From positions 1 to 61,949 of the forward strand of contig CALQJI020000024.1 of assembly GCA_943330855.2 (NCBI GenBank): 61,949 bases of DNA, written 5' to 3'. Of this stretch, positions 51,703-61,949 are shown piece by piece (positions within the stretch are counted from its first letter, which is position 1; each line of letters opens with the position of its first letter). Below the pieces are notes generated by a model, which did no database searches, was not told the DNA's origin, and saw only the letters and a list, made by a program, of their open reading frames with translations. The translations under genes were made by a program, and so were the position numbers. Source of the stretch: Klebsiella pneumoniae (GTDB lineage Bacteria > Verrucomicrobiota > Verrucomicrobiia > Limisphaerales > SXTU01).

Positions 51703-51932
51703 GCGGCGGCGAGCACCACATGGTCGGCTTGGCGAGCGGCGAACTCGATGCAGGCGAGGATGTCGTCGCGCTCAAGAAACTCATAGTCGGCAAGAATCTC
51801 CTCGTAGCTGGCCCCGGCGCTGAGGAGTTCCAGCACATCCTTCACACGCATCCGCTGCCCACGAATGCACGGCCGGCCGCCGCACTTGCCCGGCTCGATC
51901 GTGATGCGCTCCAGCAATTGGGCTTGGCTCAT
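51699..51932 (-). CDS. DUF433 antitoxin
   Basis: 77 residues. LLERITIEPGKCGGRPCIRGQRMRV and DVLELLSAGASYEEILADY are the DUF433 signature, a VapB-like helix-turn-helix DNA-binding antitoxin. ATG at 51932 (MSQAQLLERI) was chosen. It is first in the toxin-antitoxin pair and would repress its own promoter. The remnant at 271-309 is a close copy of its start. Confidence 0.88.
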   Translation of the reverse strand: MSQAQLLERITIEPGKCGGRPCIRGQRMRVKDVLELLSAGASYEEILADYEFLERDDILACIEFAARQADHVVLAAA

Positions 51933-52052
51933 GGTGGAACTATTCCCAGATGACTGCGGGCCGGGCAAGGAGTTTGGCTGGCCCGCTCGCCAACAGCAGT
52001 GGAACCAAAAATCGTTTTACCACCTCCCGTCCTTGCACTAGCTTCGCAGCGC

Positions 52053-52256
52053 ATGGACTGGCAGCAACTAGCAGCGCTCGCGATTGTTGGCATCGCTGCC
52101 TTCCTACTCATCCGCTCCCACCTGCGCCCGCGCGGTCATTGCCTCTCCAAGGCCGGCCCGTGCGGGTGTTCCGCCACCGGCCCCGCTCCGAAAGGCTCCA
52201 TCACCTTCCGCGCGCGCAAGGGCGAGCGGCCGCAGGTCATCGTGAAACTCTCTTGA
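52053..52256 (+). CDS. Small single-pass membrane protein with Cys motif
   Basis: 67 residues: one N-terminal membrane helix (WQQLAALAIVGIAAFLLIR), then a short cytoplasmic part with CLSKAGPCGCS (three Cys) and a basic tail. It resembles the small FeoB-associated Cys-rich membrane proteins in layout, but no feo gene is present. ATG at 52053 fits. It lies 20 bases upstream of the Hsp20 gene. Confidence 0.5.
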   Translation: MDWQQLAALAIVGIAAFLLIRSHLRPRGHCLSKAGPCGCSATGPAPKGSITFRARKGERPQVIVKLS

Positions 52257-52276
52257 TCCGTCCACCGCTGCCCACC

Positions 52277-52663
52277 ATGTCCAAGGCCAACTCCACGCAG
52301 CACTTTCCCGCCAGTTCACCCGCGCGCCCCACTGGCGCGACGAACGGCGAAACCGCGTGGACCCCGAGCACGGATGTTTATGTGCACGCCACCGGAGCGG
52401 TCATCAAGGTGGAACTCGCCGGCATCCGCAAAGAGGACTTGGACCTCACCATCGAAGGCGCGCGCATGACGATCAGGGGCGTGCGGCGCGACGAGTGCCG
52501 CAACGAGCACCCCAATTTTCAAGTGATGGAGATCCACTACGGCTTGTTCGAGAGCGTGGTGGAACTGCCGCCGGGCTTCGATCTGGGCCAGGCGCGCGCC
52601 TCCTATCAAAACGGTTTTCTCCGCGTGGACGTGCCCCCGAGTGGAGCCAAGGAAATTGGCTAG
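52277..52663 (+). CDS. Small heat-shock protein, Hsp20/alpha-crystallin family
   Basis: 128 residues. TAWTPSTDVYVHATGAVIKVELAGIRKEDLDLTIEG and the C-terminal ASYQNGFLRVDVPP (the A-x-x-x-n-GxL motif) define the domain. It is an ATP-independent chaperone that holds unfolding proteins. It stands 32 bases upstream of lon, a pairing that makes sense as a protein quality-control unit. No obvious CIRCE element is visible. ATG at 52277. Confidence 0.87.
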   Translation: MSKANSTQHFPASSPARPTGATNGETAWTPSTDVYVHATGAVIKVELAGIRKEDLDLTIEGARMTIRGVRRDECRNEHPNFQVMEIHYGLFESVVELPPGFDLGQARASYQNGFLRVDVPPSGAKEIG

Positions 52664-52695
52664 CCGCACGGCCCGTAAACAACTTTCCCCCGACC

Positions 52696-55127
<2,432 letters not shown>

Positions 55128-55131
<4 letters not shown>

Positions 55132-55883
55132 GCGCCGTTACCAGCCGACGCGCGTTCTGCACCGGGTTCGCCTGCATTTCTATCCTCACCGCGCTTCCGG
55201 CTGCGCAATCCAACGAGGGGCGCCAAGTCATTTCCGATCCCGTCGTTCAACGCTCCGAGGGCCAGCGCATCGCCGCCGAAACCCGCTCGCTCGGCCCCAA
55301 ATCCAGCAGCACCAACACCGCCGTCCTGCGTATCTACACAACCAGCCGCAAGCTCCGCGCCGAGATACCCGTCACCATCCGCACCACGATCGCGGACGAC
55401 CAGTGGCACACCGACTACACCAGCGGCGATGGTCTGCGCTTCCGCGTCTCCCGATCGCCCAACACCCCCAGCCGTTATGCAGCGGGCCGCGAGACCGGCC
55501 AGCTTCAGCCCACGAGCAACTTGCTCGTGCCCTTCGCCGGGTCGGATTTTTGGCTGGTGGACTTGGGCCTCGATTTCTTCCACTGGCCGGAGCAGCGCCT
55601 CCTCAGCAAGGAGCAGCGCCGAGGCGAGGCGTGTTTTGTGCTGGAGAGCACGCCACTGAAGCCGGCGGCGGGCGGCTATTCGCGCGTCCTGACGTGGCTG
55701 GATCAAGGCACGCTGGGCATCGTGGCCGCCGAGGCCTACGACGCGCGGGGGAAGCTGCTGAAGGAGTTTCAGCCCAAGAGTTTTAAGAAGGTCAACGGCC
55801 AGTGGCAGCTCAAAGAAATGGAAATCCGCAACGAGCAGACCGACACGCGCACCAGCCTCATTTTCGACGTGGAAGTGCAGTAA
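55128..55883 (+). CDS. LolA-like outer-membrane lipoprotein-sorting protein
   Basis: 251 residues with a signal sequence (SRRAFCTGFACISILTALPAA, Tat-like). DFWLVDLGLDFFHWPEQRLL and GYSRVLTWLDQGTLGIVAAE are typical of the LolA_like family that may carry lipoproteins or lipids across the periplasm. The start GTG at 55128 overlaps the lon stop. After it, bases 55884-56088 hold GC-rich inverted segments (CCCGCAG / CTGCGGG) but no convincing gene. Confidence 0.78.
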
Positions 55884-56088
55884 CCGCGGTGCCCAAGCGT
55901 CCCGCCCGCAGCAGCCGCACGAAGCCTGCGGGCTGTGAACTCCCACTCGTTCGCACGAATGAGCCGCTGCGGGCTGAGATGCCGCGCTCCGGGGGCAGTG
56001 TCAAAATGCGCCCCAGCGGCCCACGATCATGGAATAGATGTTTCAGCAAAATGGATTTACTGCGACAGTTGGTTGCTCGTTTCTGATT

Positions 56089-56814
56089 ATGGACATTTCA
56101 TCCGCCACATTTTTCCGCAGCGCCCCGGACTTGGACTCGTGTCCGGACGAGTCGCTGCCGGAGTTCGCCTTCATCGGGCGCTCCAACGTGGGCAAGTCCT
56201 CATTGCTCAACATCATCTCCGGCCAGCGGGGCCTAGCCCGGGTCTCCGCCACCCCCGGATTCACCAAGCTCATCAACATGTTCACGATGAACAAAACTTG
56301 GCGACTAGTGGACCTGCCGGGCTACGGCTGGGCTCACGTGGCGCGGCAGGACAAAGCCAAGTTCAATCAAGCGGTGGCCCATTACCTGCAAAATCGGCCG
56401 AACCTCTGCCTCGTTTTTTCCCTGATTGATTCCAGCCTGCCGCCGCAGAAGATGGATTTGGAATTTGTTGAGTGGCTCGCCGACAGCTCGATCCCCTTCG
56501 TTCTCGTCTTCACCAAGACCGACAAGGTGAACGCAGCCACGGTGCAGGCGAACATCTCGGCCTTCACGGAGTGCCTCACGGAGTGGTGCGAGACACCGCC
56601 GGCGATCTTCACTTGTTCCGCAGTCAAGAAGCACGGACGCCGTGAGCTGCTCGATGTCATCGGCGAAGCGATTGCAAGTTACCAACCCGAGGCGCCGGCG
56701 GTTCGGGAAGAGCCGCTGACGGACATCGAAATGGAGGGCGCACCCGCTACGGGTCGTGAGATAACTCGCAAAGTTCCCAGCGGAAAGGGCTCCAAATCCA
56801 CACGCGCGTGGTGA
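56089..56814 (+). CDS. engB: GTP-binding protein EngB/YsxC
   Basis: 241 residues. G1 GRSNVGKSSLLN, G3 DLPGYGWA, G4 FTKTDKVN and the SATPGFTKLIN switch region identify the essential GTPase of large-subunit ribosome assembly. The C-terminal 45 residues are an extra Pro/Glu/Lys-rich tail. ATG at 56089 (MDISSATFFRSAPDL) is preferred to 56038. Confidence 0.93.
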   Translation: MDISSATFFRSAPDLDSCPDESLPEFAFIGRSNVGKSSLLNIISGQRGLARVSATPGFTKLINMFTMNKTWRLVDLPGYGWAHVARQDKAKFNQAVAHYLQNRPNLCLVFSLIDSSLPPQKMDLEFVEWLADSSIPFVLVFTKTDKVNAATVQANISAFTECLTEWCETPPAIFTCSAVKKHGRRELLDVIGEAIASYQPEAPAVREEPLTDIEMEGAPATGREITRKVPSGKGSKSTRAW

Positions 56815-56841
56815 GGGCGCGGGCGTAGCTTTCGGCGGAGT

Positions 56842-57669
56842 TCAGCCCTTCTCAATGCACGCGTAGGCGTTGTGGTTGTGGATGCTCTCGAAGTTCTCGG
56901 CCTCCACCTTATACCACGTCACGTCCCCGCGGTCATTGAGCTTGAGGGCCACGTTGCGAACGAGATCCTCGACAAAAACGGGATTCTCGTAGGCACGCTC
57001 GGTCACGGCCTTTTCGTCCGGTCGCTTGAGCAGGGAGTAGAGCTCACTGCTGGCACTGGCCTCGACGAGTGCGATGAGGTCCTCGATCCACACCACCTTG
57101 TCCGAGCGGATGGAGACGGTGACGTTGCCGCGCTGGTTGTGAGCGCCGTGTTTGGAGATGGCCTTCGAGCAGGGGCACAACGTGGTCACGCCGACGATGA
57201 CCGTCAGCACGAAGTCAATTTCCTTCCCACACGCCGCTGCCGCGAAGCGCGCGGTGTAGTCCATCACCCCCTCCATGCCGGTCACGGGCGCCTTCTTGGT
57301 GAGGAAAAACGGGAACTCCATCTCCAGATGCGCGGTGGCGGCGTGCAGCTTGGCCTGCATCGCATGAAGGATCTCCTCGATGTTCTCCACGTGGACGATG
57401 GAGCCATGGGCGTTGAGCACCTCGATGAAGCGGCTCATGTGCGTGCCCTTGAATTCCTTCGGCAAGTCCACGCACATCGCGATGGTGGCGATGGTGTTCT
57501 GATGGACGTGCGCCTTGTCGCGGATTTGGATGGGGAAGCGCAACCCGCGCACGCCGACCTTGTCGATGCGCAACTCACGGTGGTCGCTCCCGCTCTGCGC
57601 GTCGTGCAAAGGCGGCTTGGCGTGGGAGTCGGAGGTCACTGCGACAAGGGCATCGTTGCCTTCAATCAT
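56842..57669 (-). CDS. folE2: GTP cyclohydrolase FolE2 (type IB)
   Basis: 275 residues. The first step of folate and queuosine-type pterin synthesis. VTTLCPCSKAISKHGAHNQRG carries the catalytic Cys and metal-binding residues, and IHNHNAYACIEKG the C-terminal His/Cys. FolE2 often replaces FolE under zinc shortage. No other folate genes are near. Convergent with engB; divergent from nfeD. Confidence 0.93.
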   Translation of the reverse strand: MIEGNDALVAVTSDSHAKPPLHDAQSGSDHRELRIDKVGVRGLRFPIQIRDKAHVHQNTIATIAMCVDLPKEFKGTHMSRFIEVLNAHGSIVHVENIEEILHAMQAKLHAATAHLEMEFPFFLTKKAPVTGMEGVMDYTARFAAAACGKEIDFVLTVIVGVTTLCPCSKAISKHGAHNQRGNVTVSIRSDKVVWIEDLIALVEASASSELYSLLKRPDEKAVTERAYENPVFVEDLVRNVALKLNDRGDVTWYKVEAENFESIHNHNAYACIEKG

Positions 57670-57821
57670 GCCCTATCTTAGCTGCCAGCGCGTCCGATGC
57701 CAATAGTTCTTCCGCGAATGGACGGAGCGGGACCTTGGGCTCCGGCATTGGGCGCTCGCGGTGGCGTCAAGCGCTGTCCCCGTTGCTTGCGGCGGGCGAA
57801 TGCCTGCGATACGCTCTGAGC

Positions 57822-59225
57822 ATGACGAAGTGGTTGATTCTCTTTGTGGCCCTGTTCACCGGGCTGACCGTGCCGGGCGATGCGTTTGGTGCTGATACAG
57901 CGACGGGCGCGAAGAAGGTTTACGTCCTCCCCATCCGCGACGACATCATGCCTCCGCTCGTCTATGTAGTGCGGCGCGGCGTGAAGGAGGCGATGGAGGC
58001 CAAGGCCGACGTGCTCGTCCTCGACATGGAGACCAACGGCGGGCGCGTGGACGTGACCGAGGAAATCATCGGCATCATCGCCAAGTTCCCCGGCCAGACC
58101 GTGACCTTCGTGAACAAGAAGGCGTTCAGCGCCGGCGCGTTCATCTCCTTCGCCACGCAGAAGATTTACATGGCCCCGCAGAGCGTCATCGGCGCGGCGG
58201 CACCCATCATGGCTTCGCCCACGGGCGGCGCGCAGGAAATCGGCGGCACGATGGAGGTCAAGGCGTCCTCCGCCATCAGCGCACTGGTGCGAGCCAACGC
58301 GGAGAAGAACGGCCACAACCCCGCCGTCGCCGACGCGATGGTGAAGAAGACCACGGAACTCAAACTCGACGACAAGGTCATCAACGAGAAGGGCCAGATC
58401 CTGACGCTCACCGACCAGGAGGCCGCGCGCACCTACGGTAAGCCCGCCAAGCCGCTCCTCTCCGCCGGCACCGTCGAGAACCTCGAAGCGCTCCTCAAGC
58501 AGCTCGGCTTGGAGACCGTGCAGGTGAAGCGCATCGAGCCGAGCGGCATGGAGAAGCTGGCCTCGTGGGTCAATACCATCAGCCCGATTCTGCTCATCAT
58601 CGGCATCGCCGGGATTTACATCGAGTTCAAGACGCCGGGCTTCGGCCTGCCGGGCATCATCGGCATCACGGCTTTCGCGATTTACTTCTTCGGCGGCTAT
58701 GTCGCCGGCCTGACCGGGCTGGAGTGGGTGGCGGTATTCATCGTGGGCATCGCGCTCGTGGTGCTGGAGCTGTTCTTCTTTCCGGGGACGCTCGTGCTGG
58801 GCTTGGCTGGCTTCGGCCTCGTCGTCGTGTCGCTGGTGATGGCGATGGTGGACATCTATCCGGGCCCGCCCAGCCTGCCGACGCTACCTCAGTTGACTGT
58901 GCCGCTGAACGACCTCGTGCTGGCGGCAGTGGGCGCGGTCCTAGTCATCTTGGTTCTCAGCCGCGTGCTGCCCAAGACCAGCCTCTACCCCGCGCTGGTC
59001 GCGCAAGGCGCGAGCGGCGTGTTGACCGAGGCAGCTCTGAGCGCCGCGCATCAAAAGCATCTCGGCATGGTCGGCATCGCTCTCTCGACGCTCCGGCCCG
59101 GAGGCAAGGCGCAGTTCGGCAACGAACTTCTGGATGTCGTCACCGAAGGCGACCTCATCGAGAAGGGCAGCCAAGTCCGCGTCATCGGCAGCAGCGGACA
59201 CGAGGCCGTGGTCGCACCCGTCTGA
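57822..59225 (+). CDS. NfeD-family membrane serine protease (long form)
   Basis: 467 residues: signal peptide (about 1-22), a ClpP/SppA-like periplasmic protease domain (about 30-225, LVLDMETNGGRVDVTEEI, NKKAFSAGAFISFATQKI with the Ser in SAGAF, IGAAAPI), a membrane region with four to six helices (about 255-390), and a C-terminal OB-fold NfeD domain (GMVGIALSTLRPGGKAQFG, VVTEGDLIEKGSQVRVIG). Long-form NfeD proteins usually pair with a stomatin/slipin-like protein; none lies next to it here. ATG at 57822. Confidence 0.88.
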   Translation: MTKWLILFVALFTGLTVPGDAFGADTATGAKKVYVLPIRDDIMPPLVYVVRRGVKEAMEAKADVLVLDMETNGGRVDVTEEIIGIIAKFPGQTVTFVNKKAFSAGAFISFATQKIYMAPQSVIGAAAPIMASPTGGAQEIGGTMEVKASSAISALVRANAEKNGHNPAVADAMVKKTTELKLDDKVINEKGQILTLTDQEAARTYGKPAKPLLSAGTVENLEALLKQLGLETVQVKRIEPSGMEKLASWVNTISPILLIIGIAGIYIEFKTPGFGLPGIIGITAFAIYFFGGYVAGLTGLEWVAVFIVGIALVVLELFFFPGTLVLGLAGFGLVVVSLVMAMVDIYPGPPSLPTLPQLTVPLNDLVLAAVGAVLVILVLSRVLPKTSLYPALVAQGASGVLTEAALSAAHQKHLGMVGIALSTLRPGGKAQFGNELLDVVTEGDLIEKGSQVRVIGSSGHEAVVAPV

Positions 59226-59343
59226 CGGAGCGCCAGTCTCCAGACCGGCTTTGCGGGTCCGACAAAGCAAGGTTTGCAACCGGCGCTCCACCGCTTGTGC
59301 TCGCCCCAGCCCTTTCCTACGCTCCACCGCAATTCATCCACTC

Positions 59344-60669
59344 ATGAAACTTCTACCCGCGCTCTTCTCCCTGCTCCTCGCCGCGTCTTCCGTCGCCCAC
59401 GCCGCTGACGCCCAACCCGCCGTCCGCGCCCGCGTGGACGCCGAGCTCCCGCGCCTCCTCGCGCTCTATCAGCATCTCCACGCCAATCCGGAAATCTCCT
59501 TCCAAGAAGTGAAGACCGCCGCGCGCGTCGCCGACGAGTTGAAGCAAGCCAGCTTCGACGTGACCACGCAGGTCGGCGGGCACGGCGTCGTCGGCGTGCT
59601 CAAGAACGGCCCCGGCCCCACCGTGCTCGTCCGCACCGACCTCGACGGCCTGCCCGTGTTGGAGGAAACCGGCCTGCCCTACGCCAGCAAGGCGCGCACG
59701 AAAGACGACAAGGGCAACGACGTGCCCACCATGCACGCCTGCGCCCACGACATCCACATGACCTCTTTCATCGGCACCGCGCGCGTGCTGGCGACGCTGC
59801 GCGACCGCTGGAGCGGCACGCTCGTCTTCATCGGCCAACCGGCGGAAGAGCGCGTCGGCGGTGCGAAGAAGATGCTGGCCGAGGGCCTTTACACGCGCTT
59901 TCCGCGGCCCGACTTCTGCCTCGCGCTGCACGCCGCGAGCGATTTACCCGCCGGCACCGTCGGCCACACCGAGGGCTTCGCACTCGCGAACTCCGACACC
60001 GTGGACATCCTCGTGCGCGGCGTCAGCGGACACGGCGCGTGGCCACACACGGCTAAGGACCCCATCGTCCTCTCCGCGCAAATCATCCTCGGCCTCCAGA
60101 CCATCGTGAGCCGCGAGACCTCGCCCACCGACCCAGCGGTCGTCACCGTCGGCTCCATCCACGGCGGCACGAAGCACAACATCATCCCCGACGAAGTCCG
60201 CCTCCAGCTCACGCTCCGCAGCTACTCGGATGAAGTGCGGGAGAACTCCATCGCCGCGCTCAAGCGCATCGTGCGCGGTCAGGCACTCGCCGCCGGAGTT
60301 CCCGAGAAGCTGATGCCCACCGTGGAAGTTTCCGACGAAGGCGCGAAGTCCACCTACAACGACCCCGCGCTCACCAAGCGCGTCATGGGCGGCATCGGCC
60401 GCTGGCTCGGCGACGGCAACATCGTCGCGAAAAAACCCGTGATGGGCGCGGAAGACTTCGGATTGTTCGGTCGCGTCGAGCCGCGGATTCCCATCTGCAT
60501 CTTCTGGCTCGGCACCATCACAAAGGAATCCGTGACCGAGAGCATCAAGACCGGCAAGACGTTGCCCTCGCTCCACTCCAGCAAGTTCGCCCCCGTCCCC
60601 GAACCGACGCTCAAGACCGGCGTGACCGCGATGACGGCGGCGGTGCTGGAATTGGTCGGCAAGAAATGA
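59344..60669 (+). CDS. Secreted M20-family amidohydrolase
   Basis: 441 residues with a signal peptide (about 1-21). M20D motifs: HANPEISFQEVKTA, VLVRTDLDGLPVLEETGLP, MHACAHDIHMTSFIG with the metal His and Asp residues, GQPAEERVGGAKKML with the catalytic Glu, and VMGAEDFGLF near the end. Such enzymes cleave N-acyl amino acids or similar amides. Export is unusual for the family, as many are cytoplasmic. ATG at 59344 gives the signal peptide. A palindrome follows the stop. Confidence 0.88.
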   Translation: MKLLPALFSLLLAASSVAHAADAQPAVRARVDAELPRLLALYQHLHANPEISFQEVKTAARVADELKQASFDVTTQVGGHGVVGVLKNGPGPTVLVRTDLDGLPVLEETGLPYASKARTKDDKGNDVPTMHACAHDIHMTSFIGTARVLATLRDRWSGTLVFIGQPAEERVGGAKKMLAEGLYTRFPRPDFCLALHAASDLPAGTVGHTEGFALANSDTVDILVRGVSGHGAWPHTAKDPIVLSAQIILGLQTIVSRETSPTDPAVVTVGSIHGGTKHNIIPDEVRLQLTLRSYSDEVRENSIAALKRIVRGQALAAGVPEKLMPTVEVSDEGAKSTYNDPALTKRVMGGIGRWLGDGNIVAKKPVMGAEDFGLFGRVEPRIPICIFWLGTITKESVTESIKTGKTLPSLHSSKFAPVPEPTLKTGVTAMTAAVLELVGKK

Positions 60670-60717
60670 GCCGCGGATGAAACACGGAATTTCGAATCCG
60701 TGTTCAATCCGTGGCTA
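60667..60717. repeat. Palindrome of the CCACGGATTGAACACGGA family, copy 2
   Basis: The left arm AGCCGCGGATGAAACACGGA, which includes the amidohydrolase stop, pairs with the right arm TCCGTGTTCAATCCGTGGCT over a short loop. The 3' arm is the same as in copy 1 at 37457-37612. It may act as a transcription end. Confidence 0.85.
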
Positions 60718-60784
60718 GAGATTCCGGCGGATTCCACCACACCGTTTTCCCCGCGTCTGCCACCAGCACACGCGCGGCGTTGTA

Positions 60785-61365
60785 GCCGCAGAGGTCGGTG
60801 CTGTTGCCGCCGGTATGATGGACGCAGGCAAAGCTGCCTTGCGGGATGGCGTGGCTGGCACACTCGCCAGCGGGTTTCACCATGCCAAGCGCAAGCGGGG
60901 CGCTGGGGTTTGCACGCTGAACGGTCTGGCGATTGCCGCGCACGAGCTGTCGGAGATAACCGGCGCGCACGTTTTGGTTATGGAGCTGGACAGCGCACTG
61001 CGGCGGTGGCACGCACTCCCTGATTCAACCCCATCCGCGACTCTGGCAGTTGGACGTGAGCGTGATGCCCTACCACGACTACCAGCCCGGTGCCCACCGC
61101 ATCAAGGAAACCGTCACCCCGGCCCGCGAGTATCTCAAAACGGTTTAGCGCTGCGTGCAAGAGGCGGAAGCCGAATGGCCGGAGTTTGCCGTGTGCCTCT
61201 ACAACGCCGGGATGGACGTTCACCAAGACTGCAAGACCGGCGGACTCCCCGGCATTGATTAACTTCTGATCACCTTGCGCGAGGAAATGGTCTTCCAATG
61301 GTGCCGAGAACGCGGGATTCCCGTGGCTTACGCGATGTCAAGGGGCTACACTGGTGGAAAGATAA
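60785..61365 (+). pseudogene. Decayed histone deacetylase-family (acetylpolyamine hydrolase-like) gene
   Basis: Two separated stretches match the class of bacterial histone-deacetylase-like amidohydrolases. The first (from about 60779) reads AALRDGVAGTLASGFHHAK, then GAGVCTLNGLAIAA, with the His-His active-site pair. The second, in another frame from about 61021, reads PYHDYQPGAHRIKETVTPAREYLK, then after a stop codon LYNAGMDVHQDCKTGGLPGID, another stop, and REEMVFQWCRERGIPVAYAM with GYTGG. At least one frameshift and two stops separate the parts, so no working protein is possible. Family members deacetylate polyamines or other small amides. Confidence 0.7.
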
Positions 61366-61511
61366 CGCGCAATTCGGCTGGTAAATTTGCATCTTCTAAC
61401 GATCGCGGCGGCAAGTGCTACGATGCGAAGCGAAACAGCAACACTCAGCAGTTAAGAATCCGCATCATGCCTAACCCCTGAACCATCCCAGCAGAGGACG
61501 CACACATCAAA

Positions 61512-61949
61512 ATGAAATACATCGCCACATTACTCATCACGACACTCTTTGCCGCCACCGGCGTGGCAGCGAAACCTCTCAAAGTCTACATCCTGGCGGG
61601 CCAGTCGAACATGGAGGGGCATGCGGAGGTGCGCACTTTTGACTATATCGGCAAAGATCCGCTGACGGCCCCCATTCTCAAGGAGATGCGCAATTCCGAT
61701 GGAACGCCACGGGTATGTGACAAGGTCTGGATGTCCTATTTGACCGGCCCTTATGATGGCAGTGCAAATGGCGAGGGCCTGGGAAAATTGACCGCCGGCT
61801 TTGGCGCACGTGGAAATCAACCTACCAAGGCAACGGTGTCCATGACATGCGCTGAAAATAGCGACGAGAACGACGCGTGCCGAGCGTATAACGCCGGTCC
61901 GCAGGCCGATTCTACGCGGGTCGCCGCAAGCCTCCCGACCGCGAAAAGC
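61512..61949 (+). CDS. Secreted SGNH/sialate O-acetylesterase-like protein, cut by window end
   Basis: A signal peptide (MKYIATLLITTLFAATGVAA) is followed by KVYILAGQSNMEGHAEVRTF, where the Ser of GQSN is the nucleophile of the SASA/SGNH carbohydrate esterases. WMSYLTGPYDG and LGKLTAGFGARGNQP also fit the family. The frame is open to the end of the window, so the C-terminal part is not seen. After about 61830 the sequence no longer resembles the family, which may mean an insertion or a chimeric end. Codon use and lower GC content differ from the rest. The 145 bases before it hold no gene. Confidence 0.7.
   Translation, partial: MKYIATLLITTLFAATGVAAKPLKVYILAGQSNMEGHAEVRTFDYIGKDPLTAPILKEMRNSDGTPRVCDKVWMSYLTGPYDGSANGEGLGKLTAGFGARGNQPTKATVSMTCAENSDENDACRAYNAGPQADSTRVAASLPTAKS

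Noticed and set aside
55884..56088. Small open frame running into the engB start
   Set aside because: No start context, basic random composition; the DNA holds GC-rich inverted segments instead.
61430..61500. Possible integron attC site near GCCTAACCCC
   Set aside because: Only one half-site-like string; no matching inverse core and no integrase or cassette array.

Overview
The window is about 62 kb of GC-rich, gene-dense bacterial chromosome. It most likely comes from a verrucomicrobium or a close relative in the Planctomycetes-Verrucomicrobia group. The evidence is three large gene types largely typical of that group (a DUF1587/1592/1588/1585 haem protein with a DUF1552 partner, a DUF1549/DUF1553 haem protein with a DUF1501 partner, and a DUF1080 protein), a secreted DUF2341/LamG/esterase protein, and a complete Gram-negative Tol-Pal system. 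The genus cannot be fixed from the sequence. No rRNA, tRNA, CRISPR array or intact insertion sequence was found.

Layout, left to right. 0.3-3.4 kb: serine acetyltransferase, a small membrane protein and a PaaK-like ligase. 3.5-14.7 kb, all rightward: periplasmic rhodanese, tolQ, a zinc-ribbon membrane protein, tolR, tolA/tonB-like, tolB, pal, tatA, tatC (long His-rich N-terminus), gspF/pilC and priA. 14.7-17.8 kb: a large secreted carbohydrate esterase. 17.7-27.5 kb, all leftward: two radical SAM proteins, a two-cluster ferredoxin, the DUF1552 and DUF1592 pair separated by a nucleotidyltransferase toxin-antitoxin-like pair, an HdrA-like four-cysteine protein and a YqhA-like protein. 27.8-30.6 kb: Gfo/Idh/MocA oxidoreductase and MFS sugar transporter, closed by a clear terminator. 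30.7-34.0 kb, leftward: Dus, a glycosyltransferase, a DUF1080 protein and a lysozyme-like protein. 34.3-40.4 kb: the DUF1549/1553 and DUF1501 pair, a bacterial SUI1/eIF1 homologue and CvfB. 40.8-49.8 kb, leftward: a signalling operon with an H-NOX haem sensor, four histidine kinases, a degenerate receiver and a LuxR-type response regulator. 50-52 kb: a detached regulator tail, an OppF-type ATPase and a DUF433/DUF5615 toxin-antitoxin pair. 52-60.7 kb: small membrane protein, Hsp20, Lon, LolA-like protein, EngB, FolE2, NfeD and an M20 amidohydrolase. 60.7 kb to the end: a decayed histone-deacetylase-family pseudogene and a carbohydrate esterase cut by the window edge, in DNA that looks less GC-rich than the rest.

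Two themes stand out. First, the H-NOX operon reads as a nitric-oxide-responsive multi-kinase relay. Its sensor keeps the haem ligands His102 and Tyr131/Ser133/Arg135 but has Leu at the distal O2-binding position 140, and one receiver has slipped out of frame with its kinase exactly at a T-TTC-CCC slippery heptamer. Second, the DNA is full of short tandem heptamers and long palindromes. Several lie inside genes (priA twice, a B12 radical SAM gene, the PaaK-like gene, the DUF1549 gene) and are translated as low-complexity inserts. A heptamer array of consensus ACTGAAC sits just upstream of three start codons in one gene cluster.
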